A stretch of DNA of 64,000 bases from Oligoflexus tunisiensis (GCF_001748245.1 NZ_BDFO01000001.1:3184471-3248470); one strand, 5' to 3'. Numbered from the stretch's first letter, positions 18,793-28,585 are shown. Made by a program: numbers and translations. Notes: generated from the sequence alone by a model not told the origin.

Positions 18793-21534
18793 ATGCGTCT
18801 TTTCATGCTTATTTTCATGCTGATCTCTTGTCTGCTGGCGCGATCAGCGAAGGCTCAGGAGACATCCGTCCTGGATGTGGCGGCTCTGCAGGCCAGGCAG
18901 GATATCACGCCGCTCGCATGGGCCCTCCTGGAACAGGAAGGTCAGGCCACACCCGAAGAGATTCTGAAGCTTTTTCCTGTGATTGGAAAGAAAGCCAAGG
19001 ACCTGATGGAGGGCGGTTATCACAACGGCCATTACTGGGTTCGCGTGGCTTTGCGCAACAGCGCGCCGGAGCCGCGGGCGGTTCGGATTCAGGTCAATAA
19101 CAGGGTGCTCAAGCATTTCGAGTATTTCGCACTGCCCCCTGCATCCGATGAAGCTCCTGCGTTATCGCGCCTGCAGGCTCGTCTGCCGGTTCTTCATCTG
19201 GTTCTGGCACCCGGGCAGGAAACGGTTGTTCTGCTCAAAATGCAGTTCAGCCTGCAGGATGATCTGAGCCTGCAGCTGGAACCCACAAGCCTGAAAATGC
19301 AGGAAAAAACCGATCGCACCATCTTCGCCGTGCTCCTGCTCTTTGGGATCATCGCGGGTCTTCTCATCTTCAATATTGGGCTCTTTGTCCTCACACGGGA
19401 TGCCGTCTTTTGCCTGCACGCCCTGGCCGCCTGTTGTCTGTTCGCGGACATTTTTCTTTTGAATGGGCTCTCGTATTATCTTCTGGAAAGCGATCAGTGG
19501 AATTATCTGGCACCGGCCTTTGGAAATTATTCGGTGGCGACCGCCATCATTTTCGCGCAAGCCTATCTGAACATCAAAGCCCTGTATCCACTTCTGCATC
19601 GCCTCCTCAATGTTGTCACGGTCATTGGGCTGGCCGGTGGCACGTTCCTGCTGATGGGCTTCAGCAAGCAGGTTCTTTATCTGACGGATATGAACCTTAT
19701 CCTGGTGGCCGTCTTGGGCCTCTCGATCATGTACCTTTTTCCCCCGCACCGGCACCGGGTCATGCGCTTTTACGTGCTCGGCTGGTTCGGTCTTGCAGCG
19801 GCCAGCCTCGTCTGGGTTCTGGCCGAGTATGACACCATCGGGCGCAATGTTCTGACGGAAAATTCCCTGAATATCGGCCTCTGTTTTGAAATGATTATCA
19901 TTTCGCTTGGCCTCGCGGATCAGATCAATCACCTGAAAAATAGATTGAAAGAAAACAATCAGAACCTTGAGGCCCTGGTGGCCGAAAAGACCCGGGATTT
20001 GACTTCGATCATGGAACATATTCCGCTGGGCATCTTCATGATCAAGTCGGATTTCAGGATCCATCGTTACCACTCCCGCTATCTGCGGGAAATTTTTCGG
20101 GGCCAGGATCTTGAGAAATCCCAGGCTGCCGATCTCATCTTCGGCAGCAGTCACCTGAACTCCGATGAACGGAGCCGTGCCGAGAGCTGTCTCGCAGCCT
20201 CGCTCGGGGAGGAGCGGATCAATTTTGATATGAATGTCGAGTCCCTGCCGCTGGAACTCAGGCGTCCTGTCGTTGAAGGCTCCCCGCAGATTTTCGACCT
20301 CACCTGGAACGTCATTGAAAACGCCGAAAAAGAGGTGGACAAGATTCTGGTGACCATGCGCGATGTCACCGAGATCCGCAAACTCCAGGAGCTTGCGCGG
20401 GATCAGAAGGAGGAACTGGAATTTCTGGGGGAAATCCTGGCCATTCCCACCACAAAATTCCTGCGCTTTATTCAGTCCTGCCGTGACCTCATCCAGGAAA
20501 ATTTCAAGCTGACGCGTTCCCAGGGTGTTCAGAAGCGCAACCTGGACGTTTTAAAGATGCTCTTTATCAATATGCATACGATCAAGGGCGCGGCCCGCTC
20601 GCTGTGTCTCAAGAAAATGGCGGGTATCTTCCACGAGGTGGAACAGTACTATGCCCATCTTCAGGCCAACAGCAATGCCCCCTGGAACGCGGATAAAATG
20701 CGCCAGGATCTGGAGGAGGCGCTGGAGATGGTCGCATTCTATGAGAGGATCGCTGAGGAAAAGCTCGGTCGCAGCATCGATCACAGTCATGTGGTGGAAT
20801 TTCGCATTGAGCAGATCGAGGCGGCCTATCAGGATCTTTGCCGGTCCACCATGAAGGTGGCCCTGCCGGCCGAAGCCATGCAGGGGATTGAACAAGTCAA
20901 GGCGCTGTTCCACTATAAAATCTTCCGGGACGCCCGCGAGGTGCTGGAAGAGATCAGTGCCTGCCTCCCGATCCTCGCCAAGGATCTGAAGAAGGAGGTG
21001 CCTCAGGTTCAGATCGATACGCGTGGCATTCGCCTCGGGAGCCAGTGTGAGGATTTGTTCCGCAATGTATTTGTCCATCTGTTCAGGAACACCATGGATC
21101 ACGGGCTGGAGACAGCTGCGGAACGGCAGGGGGCCGGCAAGTCCCGGCAGGGGCGGATCACGATCGCGCTGGAACGTCGTGAGTCCACGGTCGTGCTCGT
21201 TTATGCCGATGATGGGCGGGGTCTTGATTTGCAAAGGATTCGTGAGATAGGACGAGGGCGCGGTCTTCTGCGCGCGCCGGACGAGGACAACAACGCGTTG
21301 ATCGCGGACCTCATCTTTCATTCCGGATTCTCGACGACGGATCAGGTCACCGAAATATCCGGACGCGGGGTGGGCATGGATGCAGTGCGACGCTTTATTC
21401 GCAGCATGGGAGGCGATATCTCCCTGCGGCTTGAGACACCGCGGGATCATTTCTGTGCGTTCTCCTTTCTTGTGACCCTGCCATCCGAACTATTTGATCA
21501 GCTTCATACGGAGAGTCTGCTTCAGGCTGTTTAA
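18793..21534 (+). CDS. CheA-like 7TMR-DISM membrane histidine kinase (copy 3)
   Basis: 913 residues from the ATG at 18793. The frame extends upstream to a GTG at 18721, but the signal peptide (MRLFMLIFMLISCLLA) begins at 18793 and AAAGG precedes it. The extracellular part resembles the DISMED2 type (HYWVRVALRNSAPEPRAV), unlike the jelly-roll of copies 1 and 2. The 7TM block, coiled coil and PAS-like segment (RIHRYHSRYLREIF) follow, then the Hpt histidine in NMHTIKGAARSL. The ATPase domain has FRNTMDHG, DDGRGLD and GRGVGMDAV. The cytoplasmic half is close to copies 1 and 2. It is transcribed away from the chitinase gene. Confidence 0.9.
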   Translation: MRLFMLIFMLISCLLARSAKAQETSVLDVAALQARQDITPLAWALLEQEGQATPEEILKLFPVIGKKAKDLMEGGYHNGHYWVRVALRNSAPEPRAVRIQVNNRVLKHFEYFALPPASDEAPALSRLQARLPVLHLVLAPGQETVVLLKMQFSLQDDLSLQLEPTSLKMQEKTDRTIFAVLLLFGIIAGLLIFNIGLFVLTRDAVFCLHALAACCLFADIFLLNGLSYYLLESDQWNYLAPAFGNYSVATAIIFAQAYLNIKALYPLLHRLLNVVTVIGLAGGTFLLMGFSKQVLYLTDMNLILVAVLGLSIMYLFPPHRHRVMRFYVLGWFGLAAASLVWVLAEYDTIGRNVLTENSLNIGLCFEMIIISLGLADQINHLKNRLKENNQNLEALVAEKTRDLTSIMEHIPLGIFMIKSDFRIHRYHSRYLREIFRGQDLEKSQAADLIFGSSHLNSDERSRAESCLAASLGEERINFDMNVESLPLELRRPVVEGSPQIFDLTWNVIENAEKEVDKILVTMRDVTEIRKLQELARDQKEELEFLGEILAIPTTKFLRFIQSCRDLIQENFKLTRSQGVQKRNLDVLKMLFINMHTIKGAARSLCLKKMAGIFHEVEQYYAHLQANSNAPWNADKMRQDLEEALEMVAFYERIAEEKLGRSIDHSHVVEFRIEQIEAAYQDLCRSTMKVALPAEAMQGIEQVKALFHYKIFRDAREVLEEISACLPILAKDLKKEVPQVQIDTRGIRLGSQCEDLFRNVFVHLFRNTMDHGLETAAERQGAGKSRQGRITIALERRESTVVLVYADDGRGLDLQRIREIGRGRGLLRAPDEDNNALIADLIFHSGFSTTDQVTEISGRGVGMDAVRRFIRSMGGDISLRLETPRDHFCAFSFLVTLPSELFDQLHTESLLQAV

Positions 21535-21594
21535 CCGTCTCATGTCCATGGCCAAGGACAGATGTCCAAAGGCCAGGACGCTGGATATTTTCTT

Positions 21595-21621
21595 TTGACA
21601 AGAAGCGGTGACGCTTATACA
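21595..21621 (+). promoter_or_regulatory. Possible sigma-70 promoter
   Basis: TTGACA at 21595-21600 and TATACA at 21616-21621 are separated by 15 bases, shorter than the ideal 17. They lie 45 bases upstream of the small secreted protein gene at 21666. A plausible but unproven promoter. Confidence 0.35.
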
Positions 21622-21665
21622 AATCGTGTGCAACGGCGCAGAAGATCCACACGAAAGGATGTCTT

Positions 21666-22007
21666 ATGAAAAATCCGGCTCACATTCTCCTGACAGGTCT
21701 CTTCGGATTGTCCTTGGCCGGGGCGGCGCTTGCCGCGGATCAGGATCCACTTTTTAAAGTCACCTATACTCTGCAGGATTATTACAGCGGTCAGCCCATG
21801 AGTTCCCACGATGTGCGTGTGCTGATGCAGGATATCCAAAGCGGCGAAATGCTGGAGGAGGGGCAGATCAGTGAATCGGAAAGTGGCTTTCTGGTCCCGT
21901 CTGGAACCTATCGCGTCACGGGCGATGGTGCTTTCTGCGGCGTCGTGGAACAGACCGTGACGGTGACCGCCGATACCACGCTGAAATTGATCGGCTGGTG
22001 TGAATAA
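21666..22007 (+). CDS. Small secreted protein of unknown function
   Basis: 113 residues. A signal peptide (about 1-23, ending GAALA) is followed by a beta-rich mature part of about 90 residues that looks like a small Ig- or transthyretin-like sandwich (KVTYTLQDYYSG, VRVLMQDIQSG, GFLVPSGTYRVTGDGAFCG). Two cysteines (FCG and the C-terminal WCE) could form a disulfide. AAAGGAT lies shortly before the ATG. I do not recognise a family. Confidence 0.75.
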   Translation: MKNPAHILLTGLFGLSLAGAALAADQDPLFKVTYTLQDYYSGQPMSSHDVRVLMQDIQSGEMLEEGQISESESGFLVPSGTYRVTGDGAFCGVVEQTVTVTADTTLKLIGWCE

Positions 22008-22024
22008 AACCCTGTAAGCCGCCG

Positions 22025-22050
22025 TGCAGGCCTCTTTCACGATGCCTGCA
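22025..22050 (+). terminator. Hairpin after small secreted protein gene
   Basis: TGCAGGC and GCCTGCA pair as a 7-bp stem around a 12-base loop, 18 bases after the stop codon. No T-run follows. Confidence 0.3.
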
Positions 22051-22131
22051 TGAACCCGCAAACCCCTCCGGTAAAGTCCCCATGCTGGACTCCGATAATT
22101 CTTACTGAGGTCGAAGAATTCGGGAGACGGA

Positions 22132-23478
22132 GTGGATTCCCAAAAAACCAAAAAACCTCTTATTAAGTTCAGTAAAAGACGCATACTGAATGGAATAGGA
22201 CCCTATTCGGCCGTTGGTTGCGCGGCGGTCGCAGCCCTGATGACCCACCTCTTCATTTCGCTGGGGGGCTTTGAGGTCCGGTTTGATTTCTTCGCCTACA
22301 TTTTCAATCATTTCCTCCTTTCCATCCCGTTTTCACTGGCTTTCTTCCTTAATCTTCCCATGCGCTTTGCCACCGAAAGAAAGACGAAAAAACTCCTCGT
22401 CAAACATTTGACGTTCTTTTTCATTCTTATTCACGGGACGGTTGGAACATGTACCATGCTGCGGCAGCTGCCGGATGTCATCAATGTCTATCCAGGGTAC
22501 TTCTGGTTTACCTATGGCCTCGTGTCTTTCTTTATGGGTGGCGCCAGCTTTTTGAATCTTCTGCTCTATGGCGGAGTCTACTTTGTGTTTGTCTTCCATT
22601 CCATGGTGGCGTTTGGGGACTTCACGCTGCACGAGAAATTCACCATCATCTTCATGCTCTTTCAGCTTGTGCACTTCACCCCTGTGGCGTTGCTGGCCCG
22701 ATCGCGCATCACTGCCATCCGCCACGCCTTTCGGCAAATGGAGAAGGTGTTCTACCCGCATCAGATCCAAATGATCCGACGCGCCAGGGAGCTGGAACAG
22801 ACCATGCCGACTGCGGCTGGCGAGGCCTGCGTGATCTGCTTTGACATCATCAGCAGCTCGCAGATTCAGCACGAAAATCTGAAAAAATTTCTGCGCAACA
22901 TCTTTGCCCGTTGCAACACGATCATGATGGAAGGTTACAACGGCATTGATATGGCCGCCCGCGGTTACCGGATCAAGGAGATGGGGGATGGCTTTCTTTG
23001 CAGTGTCGGCTATCCCTTCCGCTCCCACGGTGAGTCCCTCGCCCGGGACGCGGTGGACCTCGCGCTGGATTTTCATGAGGTCTTTAAGGATGAAGTGCGG
23101 CAGCTCGAATATGACAAACCCATTCACTGCGGACTTGGCATCGCCTTTGATGCCATCGCAGGCTTTTACCCGGAATCGGGGGCCAAGGAATACGACCTGC
23201 ATGGACGGTCCATCGTTCTGGCCACGCGCTATGAAGCCATGCGCAACTCCCTATTCCCACAAAGGCCGCCGTCCAGTGTCCTGATTCTTCAGGAGAGGGT
23301 CTGGAGCAGTTTGAAAGCCGATGAACGCAGCAGGTTTGTCAAAGTCGATCTGCGGGACCGCGGCCTTACGGTGCGCGATGACCCCAAGGCCACCCTCCTT
23401 TGCTATCAGCTGCTCGACGCGCGGGCGGACGCTGAGGCCAGCCAACCGGTCCTGCAGGGCCACGATCTGGCGGGATAA
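22132..23478 (+). CDS. Membrane-bound class III nucleotide cyclase
   Basis: 448 residues starting with GTG, preceded by GGGAG. About six hydrophobic helices fill residues 22-190, followed by a helical linker and a class III cyclase domain (about 230-430). The two metal-binding aspartates are present (Asp238 in CFDII, Asp286 in GDGFL), as are the purine-contacting Lys282 and Asp355 and the transition-state Arg366. The usual asparagine of the VNxAxR motif is Val362 (IVLATRYEAM). The pair Lys/Asp predicts ATP as substrate, hence cAMP, but the lost asparagine could lower activity. No ligand domain is visible, so the membrane part itself may be the sensor. A second cyclase in this window is fused to a hybrid kinase. 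Confidence 0.85.
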   Translation: MDSQKTKKPLIKFSKRRILNGIGPYSAVGCAAVAALMTHLFISLGGFEVRFDFFAYIFNHFLLSIPFSLAFFLNLPMRFATERKTKKLLVKHLTFFFILIHGTVGTCTMLRQLPDVINVYPGYFWFTYGLVSFFMGGASFLNLLLYGGVYFVFVFHSMVAFGDFTLHEKFTIIFMLFQLVHFTPVALLARSRITAIRHAFRQMEKVFYPHQIQMIRRARELEQTMPTAAGEACVICFDIISSSQIQHENLKKFLRNIFARCNTIMMEGYNGIDMAARGYRIKEMGDGFLCSVGYPFRSHGESLARDAVDLALDFHEVFKDEVRQLEYDKPIHCGLGIAFDAIAGFYPESGAKEYDLHGRSIVLATRYEAMRNSLFPQRPPSSVLILQERVWSSLKADERSRFVKVDLRDRGLTVRDDPKATLLCYQLLDARADAEASQPVLQGHDLAG

Positions 23479-23592
23479 CGTCCGGATGTTTTCCATCTGA
23501 AAACACTTAGCGCATTTGGGGGGAATCCTGCCTTGTCGCGGCCGGGAATATCGCCTATTCCTCGATTTGTCAGACAGGAAAGGAGTATGTCG

Positions 23593-24279
23593 ATGTTCTT
23601 GAAATGTGAAATCCTGGCGGCCTCCCTGATCGCCAGCCTCAGTCTCGGGGCCGCGCAGGCCGCCAGTCCCCATACCGTGCCACCACGGGATGAGCCCATT
23701 CCTACGGAGATCAAAGTCATCCCGCCGCTGCCTCCGATCAGTGCAGCGGCCTATGAGTCCAGCCAGGATTTTATGGTGGCGATCTTTGGCGGCAAGGCGA
23801 AAAAGATCTTCTCTTTCTATTCCGAAGTGAAGACCTATGATTTTGCGTATCCCAATCCTCGCCGGCGTCTGGATGTTGTTTATTTTCCGGACCAGCTGAA
23901 GTGTTACCGGCGCATCATGCGCGGCTATGAGGATCAGTTCCGCTGCAATCTGCTCTTTCATCCGGCGCAAGGAACTTCCCTGACGGTGGGAGCCTATACC
24001 TTCAAACTGGAACCGACTTTTGATGAGCAGGGTCTTGATCATCTTGTGCTGCAATTGCAAAAAGAGGGCGAGACACGGAGCCGAATTCTGATCGATGAAG
24101 AGTGTCCCCATGTCGGCTATGCTGCCATCGTTCAGGGTTCGCTGTCCTGTGCTTATTTTTCCGAGGAAAATGATATATCCGCCGTCCATTTCCCTGACGA
24201 CATTGATCCGCAGGGTGTGGCTGTGGGTTGGGGTGTTCAGGGCGGGACTATGCAGCCGGATACCAAGGAACTGCGTTGA
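23593..24279 (+). CDS. Secreted protein of unknown function
   Basis: 228 residues from the ATG at 23593, chosen because GGAG lies 7 bases upstream; an ATG at 23587 is too close to it. A signal peptide ends at AAQA. The mature part begins with a proline-rich stretch (PPRDEPIPTEIKVIPPLPP) and continues as a mixed alpha/beta domain with four cysteines (KCYRR, RCNLL, ECPH, SCAYF), probably two disulfides. I recognise no domain. The convergent gene is the alkaline phosphatase. Confidence 0.72.
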   Translation: MFLKCEILAASLIASLSLGAAQAASPHTVPPRDEPIPTEIKVIPPLPPISAAAYESSQDFMVAIFGGKAKKIFSFYSEVKTYDFAYPNPRRRLDVVYFPDQLKCYRRIMRGYEDQFRCNLLFHPAQGTSLTVGAYTFKLEPTFDEQGLDHLVLQLQKEGETRSRILIDEECPHVGYAAIVQGSLSCAYFSEENDISAVHFPDDIDPQGVAVGWGVQGGTMQPDTKELR

Positions 24280-24288
24280 TCATGAGGC

Positions 24289-24305
24289 AGGGCCGCCCGG
24301 GCCCT
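24289..24305. terminator. Hairpin between convergent genes
   Basis: AGGGCC and GGCCCT form a 6-bp stem around GCCCG in the 45-base gap between the secreted protein gene and the convergent alkaline phosphatase gene. Confidence 0.4.
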
Positions 24306-24324
24306 CGCCACGACGTTCGAAATA

Positions 24325-25428
24325 TTAAAGATTCTGGCTCATGATGCGATGGATGGACTCAAGACCTAGGGCCTTGATGCTGCGATGGAAAATATCCGTG
24401 TTATCGAGCGATCCGGCAAAGGCCTCCGCGCCGGCGCCGATCGCGTAAACCGGAACATTCGCGGCACTGTGCGAAAGGGTTCCATCGCTGGCCTTGGGCA
24501 TGGTCCACTGATACTCCGGGAGGTTGCGCACACCGCGACTCGATCCCACTTTCAATCCACCCGTTTCATGATCCGCTGTTACGATGAGCAGCGTATCAGT
24601 GCGACCTTCCATCCAGTTCAGAATCTCGCCGACACTCTGCTCCAGGCCTTTGACCTCGTGAACGGTCTTCTGGAGATCCGCATGGTGCGAGGCCCAATCA
24701 ATCTTGCCGCCTTCCACCAGAAGGAAGAATCCATCCGGATCCGTGCTGAGCATCTGCAAGGCTTTGCGGGTCATCTGATGCAGTCGGGGTGCCTGGCCCT
24801 GAGGATCCTGCTCCCAGGCCAGCTCGTTATTGCCAAAGAGTCCTGCGATGCGGCGCTGGCCCAGATCCGGGGACAGGTTTTCCATTTCGCTGAGCGTGGA
24901 AATCAAGGAATAGCCCTTGTACTGAGCCCATTCGGGATTGATTTCCGTGGCCGCGCCCCACAAAAGATTGGGCCGCGCGTCGCTCAAAAGACTGTCGACG
25001 ATGCCATTGGTTTTCTCGCGAAAATCCTCATGGGCGCCGAAGCCCGCAGGGGTCGCATGCGAGACGGCCACAGTCGTCAGAAGCCCGGTGCTTTTTCCCG
25101 CGAGCTTGGCGATTTCCGTAATGTTGGGCACATCACGCGCCTTGGCATCACGTCCGACATAACCATTGATGGTCTTCACGCCGGTCGCCATTGCCGTGGC
25201 AGCGGCGGCCGAATCGGTGACCTTGTCGGAAGCCGATGCCGTTGTCATATCGCCTTTGTGCGGGAAGGCTTCAAAATTCAAAGTCCCGTCCCGCCCATGA
25301 AAGTACATGCCAGCCGCCTTGACCTGTCCATAGCCCATGCCGTCGCCGACAACCAGGATGAGATTTTTCACAGCGCCTTGCGCCAGAGTTGAGCATCCGA
25401 GAAAACCAAGCAGAACAAACAGCCTCAT
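24325..25428 (-). CDS. Alkaline phosphatase, PhoA family
   Basis: 367 residues from the ATG at 25428, which follows AAGGAG by 7 bases; an in-frame ATG 15 bases upstream includes that Shine-Dalgarno and is not the start. Signal peptide about 1-18. The active site is well preserved: the first metal aspartate in VVGDGMGYGQ, the nucleophilic serine in VTDSAAAATAMATG, FLLVEGGKIDWASH (metal ligands Glu and Asp, plus His), TADHETGG, and the late metal histidine in LSHSAANVPVYA. It should release phosphate from monoesters in the periplasm or outside. I see no Pho box. It is shorter than E. coli PhoA (about 470), which is common for bacterial members outside the Enterobacteria. Confidence 0.93.
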   Translation of the reverse strand: MRLFVLLGFLGCSTLAQGAVKNLILVVGDGMGYGQVKAAGMYFHGRDGTLNFEAFPHKGDMTTASASDKVTDSAAAATAMATGVKTINGYVGRDAKARDVPNITEIAKLAGKSTGLLTTVAVSHATPAGFGAHEDFREKTNGIVDSLLSDARPNLLWGAATEINPEWAQYKGYSLISTLSEMENLSPDLGQRRIAGLFGNNELAWEQDPQGQAPRLHQMTRKALQMLSTDPDGFFLLVEGGKIDWASHHADLQKTVHEVKGLEQSVGEILNWMEGRTDTLLIVTADHETGGLKVGSSRGVRNLPEYQWTMPKASDGTLSHSAANVPVYAIGAGAEAFAGSLDNTDIFHRSIKALGLESIHRIMSQNL

Positions 25429-25571
25429 AGAATCTCCTTCCAAAAAGAAGCAGGGATACAGAGCCAGCGGATCCGGCCGATTCCTGAGACCCCGTTATAT
25501 AAGGTTGTTTGCAGGAAGAACCAGACTCTTTTGTGTCGGATTAATTGGTAATATTCCTGAGCAGGCAAAGT

Positions 25572-28328
25572 TCAGGCCGCATCCGGAGTCCTTCGCACGT
25601 CGTATTTGGGGAGGGTCATTTCAAAGTAAAAGCGACGCGTGGACCCCTGGCTGTCCCGCAGAACCACGCGAATGGAACCACCGGCATCCTCCAGCATCTT
25701 TCTGACAGCAGAAAGCCCCACACCGCGTCCCGAGATTTCCGTGACGTTGTCGCGCGTTGATAGGCCGTCCGCAAAGATGAGATCCGCCAGCTCCTCTGCA
25801 CTCCAGGCACGGGCGGCTGGGATCAGACCCTGGCGGTCGGCTTTGGACCGAATGCTCTCCAGATCGAGGCCCCGGCCATCGTCAGAAAATTGGATGATGA
25901 TGTGATGAGACCTGGGTTGAATGGACAGCATCAGGGTGCCACCCGGCGCTTTGTTGGACTGAATGCGTTCCGCGTCTGTTTCAATTCCATGATCCATGGC
26001 ATTACGGGTCAAATGAATAAAAATATTGCGCAGAACAATGTCCTGCCTGGGTGTCAGACGCACTGCAGCCTGCTCGATCTGCAGAACGGGCTCGGCTTTG
26101 GCTAGATTGCGGGCGAGTTGCCTTAGGGTTGTCCGCAACTCGTCCAAAAAACCATCCATAGACACAAGACAGGCGTTTTCCAGGGTTTCCCGCAGCTGTC
26201 CGTAAGCGGGTTGCTCGCGGACCTGAGTCGGAAGAGAGAGACCATCCAGGAGCTGCAGAGCCTTTTGCAAATCCTTTTGGGGCTCGTGGGAAGCCGCGGA
26301 GGCCTCATCCTTGCGAAAGAGCGATGCAGACAGCTCCTGGAAACGCTGCAAAAGGTCAGCAAAGGTTTGAAATTTCCTCTCGAGACTATCGCCGGTCAAA
26401 GTATGGTTGCGTGCTTTCTGCAATTCATCCTCGATGCTGTGAAGGATGTCCGTGAGTTGTTTAAAATGCAGAAGGCGCGAAATGCCTTTCAGTGTATGTG
26501 TTCTGATGAAGAGATCCGCGAGGGATTCCTTGTCTCCATGAGCCAGGAGGGTGAGGGCCGGCAGGCTTTGATCCAGGTATTCCTGGGCCTGTTGGAAAAA
26601 GCGGCTCATCTGCAGAGGATTGACATTGAGAAGTTCATTGAGAATGAGCACAGTTTCCGTTTGTTGCTGGTTCTGCGCCAGCAATTTGCGGTGTTCGGTC
26701 ACATCCCGTATGGCGACCAGGATGCGTTCCGTTTTTCCCTCCTGATTGATCACGGGAATCCAATCACATTCCAGAATCTGCTGGCTGGCGTCCGCGAGTT
26801 CCCGAATCAGTTCAAAGGGAAAAAGACTGCGATTCAAGTCGAAGTTGACAGCATCCTCGCCCAGCACGCTGACCAGAGCGCTGCGTATCTGCGACAGCTG
26901 ATCGCCTGTGAGAGCCGTGCGATCGAAAAACAGTTCCACCGCATCGGCCCCATCGATGTTGCGATCGCGGAAAATTTCCGTGGCCACGGCCGAGTATTCA
27001 GAATCCAGCCGGCCATCCGTATTGATCGTGAAAATCGCCTGCTTGATATGGGCGAGGATGGAATGAATCTTGGCGGTTTTCGAGGCCACGATCTCTTCCA
27101 CGTTCAAAAGGTGCTCGCGCAGTTCCTGGTTCAGGCGCGCGATCTTTTCGGAGTCGCTCTTTTCCCTCTGCTCGATGAGTTTTCCGAGACCGAGCGAAAG
27201 CGCCAAGGCCAATGAGGATTGGCTGATGGGCGTTAACAGCTCCAGCAGCCCGAGATAGGGCGCATTCAGAAAGATTATTGAGACACTATAAAACAGCTGA
27301 AAAAGCATGGGTGTGGCCCCGACAATGTAGTAGCGTGCCACCCTTTGACCGGAACGGAGCGAGCAGACCAGAAAATGAGCGGCCACGAGTCCGCTGCCCA
27401 GAGGGAACAGCAGGACGTTCAAAAAATGTGCGCCAAACGGCAGAAAAGGCAGAATGAACAATAAAGCCAGCTGGACCCGTTCCCACTTTTTCAAGGCCTG
27501 GTCCAGGCGCGGGGTCGGATCCCTCGGGATGATCAGTTGGCAAAAACGCAGAGCGGTGATGGATATGAAGAGGTAGGTCAGGTAAATGCCCTTCTGATAA
27601 AGCCACGCGCTCCATGCCTCAGAAAAAATGAATCGGGTGAGACCCAGGCTGATCACACTCATGGCCCAGACGGATGAAAGGAAAAGCACATAGGCCAGGT
27701 GCGTGGGATCGCGATGCGTCAGGAAGAGGAAAAGATGCTGCAGTATAAAGATCAAAGGGATGACCATGAGCATCATGAGCAGAATGAATTGCCCCTGGCC
27801 TCCCTCCTGAAAGCTGTTTTCGTCCCACAGATAAAGGTTCAAACGCTTGGGAACACCTCTCACCTCAAACCAATAGGTGTGTTCACCGGGAGGAACCTGG
27901 AGTCTGAAAACCGGAAAGTTATGGATCTGCCCGGCCAGCCGCGTGCCTGTGTTCGCGTAAGACAGCGTGTGCAGTGCTTGAGAGTTTTCGTCAAAAAGTT
28001 GGATGGATGGGGTAAAGACGTGGCGCTGCTCCAGATAAATGGTGCGCGGCACCTGGGATTCGTTGCGGAGGATCAAACGCGCATAAGCTGTCCCCTTCCG
28101 AAAGCCGGCATCCAGTGTGGGGCTGGTGTTGACGGCCAGGGCGGGCAGGGGAGACGCAGGCGGCCGAGCCCATGCCTGATCATCGGAGACAAGGACGTAG
28201 CTCAGATGAAAGCCAATCGGTTCACCCTGGTGCGAGGTGCTGAGAGTGAGAGCAGGCTGCGCGACAAGGGAGCCTGATGGCATCAGTAATATGAGAAAAG
28301 AAATGAAATGCAGCACGGCTCTCATCAT
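25572..28328 (-). CDS. CheA-like 7TMR-DISM membrane histidine kinase (copy 4, divergent)
   Basis: 918 residues from the ATG at 28328; the frame extends 20 codons upstream without a signal peptide or good Shine-Dalgarno. After a signal peptide comes a DISMED2-like extracellular domain (GTAYARLILRNESQVPRTIY), a 7TM block and a long coiled coil. The PAS-like segment lacks the IHKDHS motif of copies 1-3 but keeps ILVAIRDVTEHRKL. The Hpt histidine lies in RTHTLKGISRLL. The ATPase boxes are TRNAMDHG, DDGRGLD and GRGVGLSAV, where LS replaces the MD of the other copies. This is the most divergent full-length copy. Its start faces the efflux operon 258 bases away. Confidence 0.88.
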   Translation of the reverse strand: MMRAVLHFISFLILLMPSGSLVAQPALTLSTSHQGEPIGFHLSYVLVSDDQAWARPPASPLPALAVNTSPTLDAGFRKGTAYARLILRNESQVPRTIYLEQRHVFTPSIQLFDENSQALHTLSYANTGTRLAGQIHNFPVFRLQVPPGEHTYWFEVRGVPKRLNLYLWDENSFQEGGQGQFILLMMLMVIPLIFILQHLFLFLTHRDPTHLAYVLFLSSVWAMSVISLGLTRFIFSEAWSAWLYQKGIYLTYLFISITALRFCQLIIPRDPTPRLDQALKKWERVQLALLFILPFLPFGAHFLNVLLFPLGSGLVAAHFLVCSLRSGQRVARYYIVGATPMLFQLFYSVSIIFLNAPYLGLLELLTPISQSSLALALSLGLGKLIEQREKSDSEKIARLNQELREHLLNVEEIVASKTAKIHSILAHIKQAIFTINTDGRLDSEYSAVATEIFRDRNIDGADAVELFFDRTALTGDQLSQIRSALVSVLGEDAVNFDLNRSLFPFELIRELADASQQILECDWIPVINQEGKTERILVAIRDVTEHRKLLAQNQQQTETVLILNELLNVNPLQMSRFFQQAQEYLDQSLPALTLLAHGDKESLADLFIRTHTLKGISRLLHFKQLTDILHSIEDELQKARNHTLTGDSLERKFQTFADLLQRFQELSASLFRKDEASAASHEPQKDLQKALQLLDGLSLPTQVREQPAYGQLRETLENACLVSMDGFLDELRTTLRQLARNLAKAEPVLQIEQAAVRLTPRQDIVLRNIFIHLTRNAMDHGIETDAERIQSNKAPGGTLMLSIQPRSHHIIIQFSDDGRGLDLESIRSKADRQGLIPAARAWSAEELADLIFADGLSTRDNVTEISGRGVGLSAVRKMLEDAGGSIRVVLRDSQGSTRRFYFEMTLPKYDVRRTPDAA

Positions 28329-28507
28329 GAATCTTTGTCCGACGTGAGGTAAGTCAGGGCAACCATGGACGTATCGGCAGGAATTCAAAGAAATTGAACT
28401 GTGCCGGGAAGCCCATGCTGGGCAAGGGGTCCCCGAGCCAGCAGCCGGTCCGATCTCTTACTTCCGCGGACGATTTCAGCAAGTCATAGGTGAATTTCAT
28501 GGACGGT

Positions 28508-28523
28508 TCTGCAATATTGCAGA
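28508..28523. promoter_or_regulatory. Perfect 16-bp palindrome upstream of efflux operon
   Basis: TCTGCAATATTGCAGA is its own reverse complement. It lies 63 bases before the adaptor gene start and between it and the divergent kinase gene. Its length and position suit the operator of a dimeric repressor controlling the efflux operon. No regulator gene is adjacent. Confidence 0.45.
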
Positions 28524-28585
28524 CCAGGGTTTCGTCTGAACCTAGGCGAAGACCTTTTCCCTTCCAACCTTTAAGGATGCATGTC

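Noticed and set aside
23533..23592. Upstream extension of the secreted protein gene to 23533
   Set aside because: It would place about 20 residues before the signal peptide and the Shine-Dalgarno fits the ATG at 23593.
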